64,000 bases of DNA from Bactericera cockerelli (lineage: Eukaryota > Arthropoda > Insecta > Hemiptera > Triozidae): assembly GCA_024516035.1 (NCBI GenBank), contig CM044964.1, forward strand, positions 8,129,736 through 8,193,735. The letters are read 5' to 3'. Below are positions 11,226 through 22,811 of the stretch, piece by piece; positions within the stretch are counted from its first letter, which is position 1; each line of letters opens with the position of its first letter. The notes under the pieces were generated by a model that worked only from the letters and a program-made list of their open reading frames with translations, had not been told where the DNA came from and ran no database searches. A program made the translations under genes and the position numbers.

Positions 11226-11669
11226 CATTTTTTTTTTTAAGCTTTATTAGGAGGACAAAGACAAGGTATAAAATTTATAAATTTCATCTAGTTTTACAGA
11301 CACTATCCCTTATTTGGGCTACAGTGCGCTGTGATTGGTTGAATCTCCGACTTGAAGACGTGTCTGGCTTATCTTTAACTCTAACCCTGTATCATAATTT
11401 GCACCTAGAAGTTCCCCCTACTACATTTTAACAAAATTCACTCATTAGAAGGTCGCATCGACACTATTTCTCTCCCTCTCTTCCTCCCTTACCCCTCTCC
11501 CCTCCCTCCTACCCCCCTCTGTCCGCCTTTTTCTCCTTCTCCAACCCACACTAACCCCCCCTCTCACCGTCCGACACTGCCTGGTTCCGAAATATCCATT
11601 GAAAATAATAATTATATTATGAATCGGAGCTTAATTTTATGACTTACAAGTAGAGCTGCTTGAGTAATG

Positions 11670-11835
11670 ACCACGCCCAGGGGCGGAGCTTAGGTTACTT
11701 TGCAAGATGTTGTGTCCCGGAAGTTGTGGGTTCGAATCGCGCTTTTCCGACCGTTTCCGGAATGGTATGTGGGTGTAAAGGTAAAGTGCCCTGAAGTGGA
11801 TGTAAAGGTAAAGTGCGAAAGCGGTTCAAAAAATA
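11670..11835 (+). mobile_element. SINE-H (tRNA-like)
   Basis: B box GTGGGTTCGAATCGC, and the body GGTAAAGTGCCCTGAAGTGG and GCGAAAGCGGTTC. Other copies are at 16845-17070 and 17870-17960. Confidence 0.65.
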
Positions 11836-11849
11836 TATATAATTATATA

Positions 11850-11995
11850 TTATTATAATTATTTAACACTTTATTGGTCAACTACATGATACATTCCACA
11901 AAATATAACATAAAAAAAGAACACAATGGAATGTGTAGTGAACCAAGGGGCGAGGTTAAAGCCTGTGGCTTTCTCTTCCACCGAACCCCATGTAT
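11850..11995 (-). mobile_element. Repeat R-K (short retroposon)
   Basis: On the - strand: the hairpin AAAGCC ACA GGCTTT between GGTGGAAGAG and TAACCTCGCC, and the end CCAATAAAGTGTTAAATAA. Same plan as R-M. Confidence 0.7.
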
Positions 11996-12119
11996 ATTAA
12001 TAAAAAAATAAAAATGTCATCTTTAAGGAAATTTTAATCTTTTTAAAGCTGCTTGATTATTCTTAAGTCAGTGGTTCTGAAAACTGTAGACCTTACGCTG
12101 ACTATTTAACCTCGTAAAA

Positions 12120-12580
12120 AATCTAGCATCTGGACATCAAGAGCTTTTGACATTTTCATGTCTTTGCTCTGGCACATAACTAAAATTATGTGACGAAATT
12201 ATGTAACGAAATTATGTAACGATATTATGTAACGATATTATGTAACGATATTATGTAACGAAATATTATTATTATTATTATTTAACTCTTTATTGGTTAA
12301 CTACATACATTCAACAAAATAGGACATGCTAAAAAAAAAAAAAAAAGAATATGTAGTGAACCAAGGGGCGAGGTTAAATATTGAATTGTAAAGGGAGAGA
12401 AGAGGGAAAGTGTGTGTCATGCGCACAATGGCGAAGTATTGAATTGTAGAGGGAGAGAAGAGAGAAGGTATGTGTCATGCGCACAATACGAAATTTGGTC
12501 AGTTGGGTTTTGGACCTTGAATAGTAAAGATGAAAATGTCCCAATGGTTGCAGACTCGTATGCAAGCGTTTTTTCTATCC
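12120..12580 (-). repeat. Repeat R-L with an R-K insertion (12262-12372)
   Basis: It holds a 17-base tandem repeat (TATGTAACGATATTATG) at 12180-12260 and a duplicated block AATTGTARAGGGAGAGAAG at 12384-12475, and continues to 12580. The same sequence is found at 24482-24604 plus 27416-27545, there interrupted by the Harbinger-like element instead. The R-K insert has an A(16) tract. Confidence 0.75.
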
Positions 12581-12924
12581 GTATAGGGTTCACTGTAGGG
12601 TGGTCTCGAGCTTGCTGTAGGGAATACTTCGACCTTGACAATTATTTATTTTTGATAACTCACTCCACGGGTACTGAAGTGAATTCTTTTTTTTTCAATT
12701 TCGCATCCCGCCCCTGATGAAATTGCATAAAATTATTATTTGCATAATATCAATAAATTGCATTTCACTTTGCGAAATCACCCCAGAGCACGAATTATGG
12801 CCGCATAATTTTCCACGACCACGGCAAATTTTTTTAAATTAAATTCTGTCTGAAAAAAAAAGATTACAATCAAAATTCAAGGATTTTTTCAGTTCTTAAA
12901 CAATGTGAATTATTTTACATGAAA

Positions 12925-12950
12925 TATTTCTCCTCCTCTTTCTCTATCCC

Positions 12951-12989
<39 letters not shown>

Positions 12990-13395
12990 TCTTCCTATAT
13001 CTCTCCCCTCTCTCTTTCTCTCTCTCTCTCTCTCTTTCCTTCGTTCCCTCTCTAACCTCTTTCTCTCTCTCTCTCTCTCTCTCTGTCTGTCTCTCTCTTT
13101 CTCCATATTTCTCTCTCTCTCTCTTTTCCTCTTTATCTCTCTTATTTTTCACTCTCATTCTTCTCTTTCGCTATTGTTTCTCTCCATCTTTTACTCTCTT
13201 TCGCTCTCTCCCATTTTTCTTTATATCCATATTTCTTCCACAGTACCTCTCTCTCTCTTCTATGTTTCTCCCTCCCTCTCTCCCTCCCTCTCTTTCCTCT
13301 TTTTCTCTCTCTCTTTCTCTATTTCTCTCTGTCTCACTCTCTTTCTTCCTCTCTCTACCTCCCTATCTCTATCTCTTGATCTCATTCTTGATCCT
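12925..13395. repeat. (CT)n tract
   Basis: Pyrimidine-only + strand with CTCTCT runs. No gene. Confidence 0.92.
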
Positions 13396-13557
13396 CAATG
13401 GGTTAAGTATGCACACTTTCTCACTGTATTTCTCTCATGCAATTTTCGGGTCCCAGGCTTCACTCGTGACACAAAGCCCCACATTCAAAGTACCCATGAA
13501 CTTGTAATTTTAAAGTACCCATGAACTTGTAATCTATGAACATAATCTTATTGGATA

Positions 13558-13735
13558 TACAGGTTGGGTGGAAGAGATTGCCAAAGGTAGTAAACCCCTT
13601 CATTAGGATATTAGTTTATGTATTCTTTTTCCATTTTGTCTGTTTTTCTTCTATATTGTTTTATATTGTGTACATTAATTTGTAATTATCTGTTTGAATA
13701 AATACATATATGTCCTTGTTAAAAAGTGTATCATA
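13558..13735 (+). mobile_element. Repeat R-M (short retroposon)
   Basis: GGTTGGGTGGAAGAGATTGC starts the copy, and AATAAATACATATATG ends it. The hairpin is damaged in this copy (TTGCCAAAGGTAG). Confidence 0.7.
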
Positions 13736-13748
13736 ATAGTAAACATTG

Positions 13749-13830
13749 CTGATGAGAGCAAATAAGCTCGAAACAGCTATGCTCTGATTTTCATGTACAT
13801 CTAATACAACTTCTCACTTTTCTGTTTAAA
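13749..13830 (+). ncRNA. Decayed hammerhead ribozyme copy, 5' truncated
   Basis: CTGATGA, stem II GAGC/GCTC and GAAAC are intact, but the upstream stem I strand is missing and the GTC cleavage triplet has become TAT. It should be inactive. The downstream sequence (ACAACTTCTCACTTTTCTG) matches the other copies. Confidence 0.8.
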
Positions 13831-13934
13831 CTAATTAGGATCATCGACAATTCGACATCAACTGGACCAAGTTACATAATAAAAATAAAACAGTTAACGG
13901 GCTCTTTTATTTATATTCTTAATGCTATTTTGGG

Positions 13935-14168
13935 TAGACACTTTATTTTGGTTTTAACGTCGCTTTTAACTGCATGTTCATATGACGTCGGGGGTGTTAC
14001 CCTCCATTCGCAGGAAAATCACAAACCTGCTACCCACACTAACCTCACCCAGCCTGGGTTGTGTCAGAATGCCAACATCACGAAGTATTCACATCGCTTG
14101 ACGTTGCTTAACTTCGGTGATCCTACGAGAACCGGTGCGTTCAACGCGTCATCAACTCTGCTTAATAT
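13935..14168 (-). mobile_element. 5S-SINE, complete
   Basis: On the - strand: GAACGCACCGGTTCTCGTAG, GATCACCGAAGTTAAGCAAC, central domain, and tail GCAGTTAAAAGCGACGTTAA. Confidence 0.87.
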
Positions 14169-14580
14169 GTTTGATAAACGAACCCTTTCTGTACTTACAT
14201 AAATATTATACAGAGATAATATTTACATTTTGAATTATGTACATACTTAACATACCAGGGAACTCGGGTATATCGATGTACTATACAATGTAATTGTATA
14301 TTAAAATTTAATGCATGTGGCTCTTGCAGAACCTAATTAACACTTTGTAACATATTAAATGGGACTGTTGATTGACAGAACAATTTTAGTTTATATTTTT
14401 TTTTTTTTTTTTTCAAAATACTCAATCATAATTTATTTACATCAAAATTATATGTACAAAAGACAGTAACATATTGAAAGATAATGTAAAAACTTGAAAA
14501 AAGTTTTATGAATTTAGTTTCACAATATATATTTGCAAAATATATATTGTGAACGTACTATGTATATTATACACAATAAA

Positions 14581-16242
14581 TACAGGGTGTCCCACCAAAC
14601 TTGGACACCTCGAATTACTCGGCCCCTGAAAGAGTTTTTGAAAAATAAAAAAATCTAGGGTAAATGTGCTAATTATGCAGTTTCATTTATGAAAAAAAAT
14701 TTATACAGGGTGGTTCAAAAGTCAGAAATTGAGGTGTCAACTTTCGATTTTTAAATGGATCGACCTGAATTTTATTTGATAATTTTACTTCTAAATGATT
14801 CTTGAGTACTTTTTTAAACAAAAATATTACATACAGGGTGGTTTTTTTTCGACCAATTTTTTTTCTAAATCTTGAATAACTCAAGTTCGGTTAATTTTTT
14901 CGATAACAAGAAAAGAATGTGTTTGTGTAATGAATACACGCACTTTCAATTGGCAACAAAATTTTATATACAGGGTGGTTCACAAGTTTTTTTTTTACTT
15001 GATTTTTTTAAAAACCGAGTTTTTTTAATTTTTTATTTAGGATTAATAATTCTCGTCTAATTTTACACATTTTTCGTTAGTCATATCGAAAAACAAAACT
15101 AAAGTGTTGTACAGGGTGAGACATAATTTTTTTGTAACACCCTGTATATGGACAGTCAAAGAGACGCAAAATTAAATATAAAGACTAAATATGCAAGAAA
15201 AACTTTGATTTTTAATTAAACTAAAAAGTTATGGTTTTTTAACTAATATTGTCGCATGTACCACCCTGTAGATATTTTCTTAAACTATCATGTAGGTACT
15301 CTAAGTTGTATAAAATTCAACGAACACTTCGAATTATGTGGGAAAAACAAGTAAAAAACACGAATTTGAAGGCATTTTCAATTTGGTGTCCACACTGAAT
15401 GATTTTAAAACTTGAAATAAAAAGTAGGTAGGTGTAGACACAAAATTGAGCATGGCTTTTTGAATTCATTTTTTTTCTTTCAGATTTGGACTCTTCGTTG
15501 AATTTTAGACAGTTTCGACTACCCATATGATGGTTTAAGAAAATATCTACAGGGTGGTCCATGCGACAATATTAGTTAAAACACAATAACTTTTTAGTTT
15601 AATTAAAAATCAAAGTTTTTCTTGCATATTTAGTCTTTATATTTAATTTTGCGTCTCTTTGACTGTCCATATACAGGGTGTTACAAAAAAAATATGTCTC
15701 ACCCTGTACAACACTTTAGTTTTGTTTTTCGATATGACTAACGAAAAATGTGTAAAATTAGACAAGAATTATTAATCCTAAATAAAAAATTAAAAAAACT
15801 CGGTTTTAAAAAAAATCAAGTCATTATTTCACTTGTGAACCACCCTGTATAAATTTTTTTGTTGCCAATTAAAAGTGCGTGTATTCATTACAGAAACACA
15901 TTCTCTTCTTGTTATCGAAAAAATTAACCGAACTTGAGTTATTCAAGATTTAGAAAAAAAATTGGTCGAAAAAAAACCACCCTGTATGTGATATTTTTGT
16001 TTAAAAAAGTACTCAGGAATCATTTAGAAGTAAAATTATCAAATAAAATTCAGGTCGATCCATTTAAAAATCGAAAGTTGACACATCAATTTCTGACTTT
16101 TGAACCACCCTGTATAAAAAAAAATTCATAGCTGAAACCGCATAATTAGCACATCTACCCTAGATTTTTTTTATTTTTCAAAAACTCTTTCAGGGGCCGA
16201 GTAATTTTAGGTGTCCAAGTTTGGTGGGACACCCTGTATATT
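14581..16242. mobile_element. 1.66-kb foldback (long inverted repeat) element
   Basis: The left end TACAGGGTGTCCCACCAAAC is mirrored by the right end, and the two arms (about 14581-15345 and 15480-16242) stay complementary nearly throughout, with about 135 bases of loop between them. Each arm contains the terminal motif TACAGGGTG several times (near 14704, 14832, 14969 and 15110, then in inverted orientation near 15140 and 15262), spaced about 125-140 bases, as if ends had been added repeatedly. No transposase is encoded. Superfamily unknown; a TA duplication is possible but cannot be told from the terminal TA. Confidence 0.9.
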
Positions 16243-16284
16243 GAATATTGAAAGGTGTGAGTGAAAGAAAATCTCAAGCTACAT

Positions 16285-16560
16285 AATATAGGTATGTCCT
16301 AACTAAAAGGCGGGGTTATTGTCTTAGGCAATCACTTCCACCCAACCCTTATTTATACTCAAATAAATAAAGAGGTGCTTTGTTAAACTCTTGGCATAAT
16401 GGGACTACCTGATGTCTTGCGCTGACAGTCTAAATAAAGCACTACTTATTACTTATTAGTTATACTTATTGAGCGGGGCAGGATTTTTTTTTTGGTCTGT
16501 AGTTGGGTGTTCGGGATCTACGCATACCACGTGAGAAAAAATGAGTAGTTCCTCTATTGT
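16285..16560 (-). mobile_element. R-M copy (- strand, 16285-16440) next to a SINE-B tail (+ strand, 16455-16560)
   Basis: TCCTAACTAAAAGGCGGGGT and GGCAATCACTTCCACCCAAC mark R-M. GCGGGGCAGGATTTTTT and GTTCGGGATCTACGCATACC mark SINE-B. Confidence 0.7.
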
Positions 16561-16844
16561 GACCTTCTTTATGTACAATTGTACATTGAGGGTAAAAACG
16601 GGGAAAATGCCCATGCCCATGGTGGAATTGAATATATATATTTTTTTAACACAAAAATACAGGGTTAAGCCCATTTTTGTTACAAAAATATTGGCTTGAA
16701 TTGGAAAATGTATTACTGGCTACGCCACTGGTTCAATACCGAAAGCCGTCCTCAACCGCAAGTAACGTGCGACAAATGTGATTCAACGGCTGAAATCAGG
16801 CTAAAATTATGCAACAAAAAAAAGCGCCTGGCAAGTTGACCCCC

Positions 16845-17070
16845 GTGGCTTAATGGTTAAGAACTTAATTAATTACAAAAGTAAGTGACTTAATTTTGTA
16901 AATAAAACTTGATTAATTCTGTTTAATAATAATAATAATTGGTTACTGACTCGGAGGTTGCGAATCCCGGCCGAAAATTCTGACCATTTTTTCCGATTCC
17001 ACATTGGTATGGATGTAAAGGCAGTGTGCCCTCAAGTAATGCGAAAGCGGTTCCGGGCACAATTACCTTT
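16845..17070 (+). mobile_element. SINE-H, interrupted head
   Basis: The head CCCCGTGGCTTAATGGTTAA is separated by about 70 AT-rich bases from GAGGTTGCGAATCCCGGCC and GCGAAAGCGGTTCCGGGCAC. Confidence 0.65.
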
Positions 17071-17404
17071 GGAAATAAAATAAAAAGGTAAGTCACATGT
17101 CGCAATGTTGCCTCATTGTGACATCACCTTTGAGCAACAGACCCTTGTTGAAAAATTCCCAACTCAGCTACTTAGCATTTTCACAAAGTTATACTTCGCT
17201 AATTTTAATCACAACTTTGCAATATCAAAGACATGTGCTCTTTAAAAGTCGGAAACAAAATTAAAAATATGAAAGTACTTAAAAAATCCCTTACATAATT
17301 ATACTTCTAAAATATTTATAATTTACTCTATGTAATATCCATGTATTATTGTACAAATGTACACCTATATGACATATCTACAAGTATATCTACAAAATTT
17401 GTAT

Positions 17405-17628
17405 AACAATATTACGCTTTAGTGGAAGGTAACCATCAGGCGAGGTTAATGCTTTTCTACCACCATACCATTCACCCACCACCTCAGATTTTTATTATTA
17501 TTATGTGGTCACAAACTCAAATTAATGAGGAAAAATTCATGCACTGACTAAGATTTGAACCAACGGATCCCTACCCTACCGGAATTACCAGACTTGCGCC
17601 TTGACCACTTGAATACCACAGCACATAA
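17405..17628 (-). mobile_element. SINE-F (tRNA-derived), full length
   Basis: On the - strand: head GTGGTCAAGGCGCAAGTCTG, B box CGTTGGTTCAAATC, body TTTTTCCTCATTAATTTGAG, and tail module ending CCTTCCACTAAAGCGTAATA. Confidence 0.82.
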
Positions 17629-17869
17629 CGGAATAATGTACCAACGAATTCGCCTTAAAGACACTTTTGTCACTCCAACCTGCGAATTATTTTGCAGTTT
17701 ATTTCTATGACTAATGGTTAGGTGCTTTAATTCTTCCTACAGGTCGTTCGCGGCGATTATTCAGGTGTATACAAATGTATCTTGATTGTTTTCAAGTACC
17801 TCAGAAGAAAATTAGCCAGCACTAGATCTTTATCAAATTTGGACAAATCTATTTTCTTAAAAAAAAAAA

Positions 17870-18150
17870 GGTATTTGTGCCCCGGAATCGCTTTCGCATT
17901 ACTTCAGAGTACTTTACCTTTGCATCCTATTAATAGGTACACCTGACATTTGGCAACTTGGGGTTTCGAAGATCGAATTATCTTATCCGGTAAGCCAGCT
18001 GGCACCATTACTGATATATCCAGCATCATGAGAGTTTGAATTTTAAATGTCACCCATCCAAGTCCTAATATCGCTGGACGTTACATAACTTCAGTGACAG
18101 AAAAAGAACTGGTGTATACAACGTACTAATTGACGCTGGCTGATAACTTT
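17870..18150 (-). mobile_element. SINE-H (17870-17960) and 5S-SINE (18040-18150) fragments
   Basis: GGAATCGCTTTCGCATTACT identifies SINE-H. GTCACCCATCCAAGTCCTAA and CGCTGGACGTTACATAACTT on + are the reverse of the 5S internal control region. Confidence 0.7.
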
Positions 18151-18162
18151 TTTTATCAGATA

Positions 18163-18305
18163 CAGTCAAAGCTGTATTTAACAGGACTGGATATAAGGGA
18201 ATAATTTCCAGGTCAAATTTACTTATCTATACTCTTTAAGAGAAATCTGGTTATAAGAGAAAAACTCTCCGGTCCTTTGAGTTCTCTTATATCCAGGTTC
18301 GACTG
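18163..18305. mobile_element. 143-bp pogo/Tigger-like MITE with TA target
   Basis: Ends read TACAGTC...CTGGATATAAG and, inverted, TACAGTCGAACCTGGATATA, with TA on both sides. The terminal sequence GTTCTCTTATATCCAG recurs as the unit of the minisatellite at 30262-30410, and another end lies at 56731-56755. Confidence 0.75.
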
Positions 18306-18604
18306 TATATTCAAAGAGAAAACAATCCGTACAAAAATAAATAATAATAGAAGACAGCAAGAAAAGTTTCAAAATTCGGGTGGGGAGCAGAACGCATCCA
18401 AAAAGCTCACCAGAGAAACGGAAACAAGAAAGATAAAATAAAAATGATAGCAGGAAGAGTATACGGGGAAGAAAGATAAAATAAAAAATGATAAAGAGTG
18501 TAGATGGGGAGAGAAATGGATCTCAGAAGTTAATTTTAGCTGTTTGACCTCAATTTGTGTTTTCAGTTTCACCAGGATTTCTAGAAGCAAACATTAAATG
18601 ACTT

Positions 18605-18745
18605 TTCAACGCCTAATCAGGCTGGGTGAGGTTCATTTGAGTAGCTGGTTTGTGAGTTTCCAGCGAATGGTTCGAGGGTAAAACCCCCGTCTCAATATGA
18701 CCAATTGACCATGCAGTTGAAAACAACGTTAAAACAAAAAAGATT
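18605..18745 (+). mobile_element. 5S-SINE, head lost
   Basis: CAGGCTGGGTGAGGTTCATT to CATGCAGTTGAAAACAACG; an 8-base tandem insertion (CAATTGAC) lies within ATATGACCATGC. Confidence 0.75.
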
Positions 18746-18834
18746 AGATGAGGACTGGATCTAGCTTTGGAAGAAATCGAAATAATTAATGATGATGGGA
18801 AGAAAAAAAACGCACTATAATAGGTGATGCAAAA

Positions 18835-18935
18835 GTTATAAAGAGTACAGAGTCGAAAATTCCGATCCCGTCAAGATTCGAACCCAGGTCACCTCATTGC
18901 AAGTCCAGAGCTCTAGTCGGCTACTGAGCAGGCGC
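18835..18935 (-). mobile_element. SINE-G copy
   Basis: GATTCGAACCCAGGTCACCT and GCAAGTCCAGAGCTC on + are the reverse of the tRNA-like head. Confidence 0.6.
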
Positions 18936-19319
18936 AGGGAGAAAAAAAATATGACAAGAGAAGAGCGAATATTTTGATAGAGAAGATAGAAAAAGAATGT
19001 AATGGACTGTGAAAAAAAAAAGAAAATAGAAAATTGGGCGAAATGAAGCTGAATAACTCTGCGAAGAGGCCCCAGAGACAGCAAGCAAAACACATTCTCT
19101 GTGAATGTGGAGTAGCCTCTCACACCCGACTAAAACACATCTCAAGGCTGATTTGAACACCTAAAGAAGTTAATGAAATCAGTCCTAAAAGAATCTTAAG
19201 CTATATTAAAAGCTTAGATTTCTTTTAGAATAACATGGGTATGTCACAAAAGATCTATCTAAGGTCGCACTGTCGCAGTGACAAAGACTTTCGTAGCCGA
19301 TAGCCTTACCTTTACCAAT

Positions 19320-20250
19320 ACCAAGCTAAATTAAAAAAAAAAATATGGAAAAAATAAAAATCCAAGAAGAAAGATATGGTCGGAAAACAGTGGGATGGAA
19401 GGAAAAGAAAAGATAGAACAAAGAAAGGAAAAAGCAGTGAAAAGTAGAGTTAGGACATGGAAGAAGAAGAAAAGAAGAGAGAAATGATTGGACAAAGTGA
19501 ATAACAAAGTTCGAGTCCATAGTTATTACCAATAAGCTAAAAATAAAAAAAAAATTAGGAAAAAATAAAAATAAGAAGAAAAATGAAATATGGTCGGAAA
19601 AAAGGGGATGAAAAAAGAAAAGTGATAAAGAAAGAAGAAAAGCAGAAAATAGAAAGAGGACATGAAAGAAAAAAAAAGAAAGAGGAAATGTTGGACAAAA
19701 GGAATAACAAGAGTGAAAAATGGAAAAAGAAGGTAGAATAAGAAAAAAATTAAAAAATCGGTAAAAAAAAAAAAAAAAAAGGAAGAGAAAGAAAGAATGA
19801 AAAAAAAAAAAGTGAAATGGAAAAATCATAAGATAGAGAAAGGAAAAAGAATACACAGGATGAAAAAGAAGATGAAAAAAAACAAGAAAAAGAAAAAGGA
19901 AAAAAAGAAGAGAAAGAAAAATATAGAAAGAAAAAAGATAGAATGGGAAATGATGATATGATGAAAGAGAGAGTAATAAAAAATGGAAGAGAGAGAATCA
20001 TGCAAAGAAAGCTGAATAAAAAAGAAAAGAAACAATAGGAAAAAGAAAACCATAATAGATAGACAAAAGGGAAAATAGAATAGACATGGGAAGAAGAAGA
20101 TGGATGATGATGATGAAAAAAGAGAAATCAATGAAAGAAAGAGAATGATCCGGAGAAAGCTGAATAAAAAGAAAAGAGAAATGCAAAAATGAGTAGACAG
20201 GACATGAGATGAAGAAGAGGAACAAGAAGAAGAAAAAGTGGTAGACAACC
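19320..20250. repeat. A-rich purine tract, partly duplicated
   Basis: A/G-only + strand. Segments 19340-19560 and 19545-19760 (ATATGGTCGGAAAA, GAGGACATGAAAGA) look like an old tandem duplication of about 200 bases. Confidence 0.85.
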
Positions 20251-20524
20251 CCCTGTTGCTGCGTCTACGATTCTATAAATGACCTATATAGTAATATCTC
20301 TTTAGGAAAGAAAAATAGAGAAGAAAAAATGAAGAAAAACGCAGAAAAAATGCAAGATAAACTTTGGCGTCGCTGAACGTTCGTCGTAAGGTTTGGAATA
20401 ATATAAACAAGCGAAAATGTTAAGATTGGTAAAAAGTGTAAGAGGATGACAAAGCGGAAATTGGAGTTGGGAACAAAATTACAAAACACATGATTCTTCA
20501 TCGCTCTTAACTGTCTAGGTATCT

Positions 20525-20735
20525 GAATTTTATTTTATTTATTTATTTAGAAACTCTTCATTAGTAGAACATATTTACAGACAATTAATGGTAAAAATCA
20601 AATATAAAATTGACAATATTAATAATATAAACAAGAAAAAGAAAAAAACAAAATATATACACATAATTTTGTCCTAACTAAAGGGCGGGGTTATTGCCTG
20701 TGGCAATCTCTTCCACCTAACCCTTTGCTATAGCC
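20525..20735 (-). mobile_element. R-M copy
   Basis: AGAAACTCTTCATTAGTAG to GGTTATTGCCTGTGGCAATC and CTTCCACCTAACCC on +; the hairpin is perfect. Confidence 0.8.
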
Positions 20736-21951
20736 ACTAAAACAGGCAGAGGGAATCTTAGCTGATCCTGATCCTCATAACTTATCGTATGGGTACAAAT
20801 GGTGCAATATTAATTCAATGTTTGGGCGAAGGTTTCTTTCAACATGACCTTTAGAATCCTTAAATACAATCTCTTGTCAGATTTTCTTTATACTCTCCAT
20901 TCATATCTGAGCCCTTCACACGAACACAAAGAAACTGCTGTACGTCACTGATTCAAATATTATCATCCCAAAGGCAAACAATAAAAATATTAATGCAAAC
21001 ATATCCTTTCTAACGATTTGAAATGTAAGTGTGTCTAGAAAGATCTTAAAGCCGATCTTTCCCGTTATGGACATATTGGTATGCTAGGTATAGGTACCAG
21101 AAAATGAGGTGTCAACCTAACATTCCGCCTCGATGCATCACATGTTCACCAAAAATTGCATCCGAAATACACAGCCGAGGCAAAATACAAGCCACTTTGT
21201 GCGCACTATGTTCGCCGAGTGCAATCATAATAAAAAAAGTCTGACGGTAGGGTAGGGACGAGAGAGTGGGGTTAGGGTAGGGTAAGAAAATGGGTTACAT
21301 AACATCGTAAGATATTGTGTCTGGTCCTTATTCCCCACATTTCCCCTCCAATCTCTTATCCCCACTTCCTTAACTTCCCCTACTCCCTTATCCCAGTCAC
21401 CCCCACTCCAGCATTTCCCCTCCTCCGTTTCTCTCCTTCAATTTCGTATAAATTCACAGCCTCCTCTTTCCACTTTCTTCTGAAAAATTTTTTTCTTCCT
21501 TCCTTGTGTTCTGCATCTCTCTTTTCTTCTTTCCTTTTTGGGGCTGAAGCCAGGGCCGCAAATCACGGGGATTCGGTACAATATAATTGGGGGAAAAAGG
21601 TCAAGAAAATTTATTTTTGTTATGAACGAGATTGAAATGTCAGATATAATATGTACATGCCTTGATAACCAAGAATTTATGCATTTAATATTAACGGTCT
21701 GGAATTTGCTGTTTAAATTCTCTAAATTTCAAGGATATATTAATGTAAGAGATTTTATTCAAGGTGATAAAACGAAAAGAATTTTGTCTAAATATTCTAA
21801 ATATACATATCTATGACTACTAGTTTCAAGTAAAATGATGAAGATGTTTTTCACTCAACTACTTATCGACCAAAAAAAAAATAGATGAAACTATGTACGA
21901 AGAGTATTTAAAAAATATATATTTTAAATTAAGGAACTAATGATACAATAT

Positions 21952-21985
<34 letters not shown>

Positions 21986-22161
21986 GATAAAATGAATAGA
22001 AGTAAGAATTATATCAAGTTACAAGTTACACCATTTTTTTACAAAAGTTAAACATTAATGCATCATTTTTCTACTCGTCCCATGATCTCAAGAAGAATGT
22101 TGGACGAAGGAGATATCATGCTGCATTGAAAGGGTTGCAGAATATTGTTCTAAAATAAGTT
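20736..22161. other. No gene seen; T(27) tract
   Basis: Mostly AT-rich single-copy sequence, with GTTAGGGTAGGGTAAG-like G-rich repeats (21248-21282), a CT-rich part (21330-21540) and a T run at 21957-21983. No exon was recognised. Confidence 0.6.
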
Positions 22162-22811
22162 AAAAAAATCTGGTGTAAACATCACACGACTTTCCTTATC
22201 CCCCAAAAAGGACTCGAATTCCGCCACTGGTGACTCAACAGTAACAGATAACTAAAAATAAATGCCGAATTCGTAATCAGCACTTCAAAATCATTGAATT
22301 TGATATGTCACAACCCCCAACTAGGATGAATAATAAAAAAGTTAGTCAAAGTGGTCCCTCCAAAATACCGGTAAATTGGAGCCGAGGTCCAAAAAGTTCA
22401 AGATATCAGAAAAATGATCAGAATAGACCCCTATTATTTTTGCATTCTAAGAAAATGTTGTTCTACAACTTTTTTTGTATCTCTAACCAATTCAAAGAAA
22501 CGGCGCTTGCGGCTAATATTTGCGGCCCTGCGGCCGTGGAATGCGGCCGATTTCAACCAAAAGTTTCGTGGTTTGTCTGGTGTATAAAATTAATTTCCAT
22601 ACAAAATTTGAAGTCTCTATCTCTTACCGTTCTCGAGATATCCTGTTCACACACAGACACACAGACAGACAGACAGACGCACGGACCAATGGCTGAAAAC
22701 AACTTTTTTGGTATCCTGAGGCTATGATTCGTCCAGAAATGTGAAAACCTGGGTAGGTCAAATTTTCGACGAATACAATACTTTCCTTATTATAGGATAA
22801 GGAAAGTAAAA
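22162..22811 (-). mobile_element. HINE-1: Helentron-like non-autonomous element, 650 bp
   Basis: Seven copies of this family occur in the window. In element orientation it begins ACTTTCCTTATCC in a palindrome, passes a GTCTGTCTGTGTG microsatellite and a GCGGCCGC-rich palindrome, and has the inverted copy GGATAAGGAAAGT about 25 bases before the 3' end, then a short hairpin GTGT...ACAC and AGATTTTT. One terminal and one sub-terminal inverted repeat, a 3' hairpin, a tetranucleotide microsatellite and T-rich insertion sites are the design of Helentron-derived HINE/DINE-1 elements. Confidence 0.7.

Noticed and set aside
21248..21282. Telomere-like GTTAGGG/GGTAGGG repeats
   Set aside because: Only a handful of imperfect units, and arthropod telomeres are usually TTAGG; no array.
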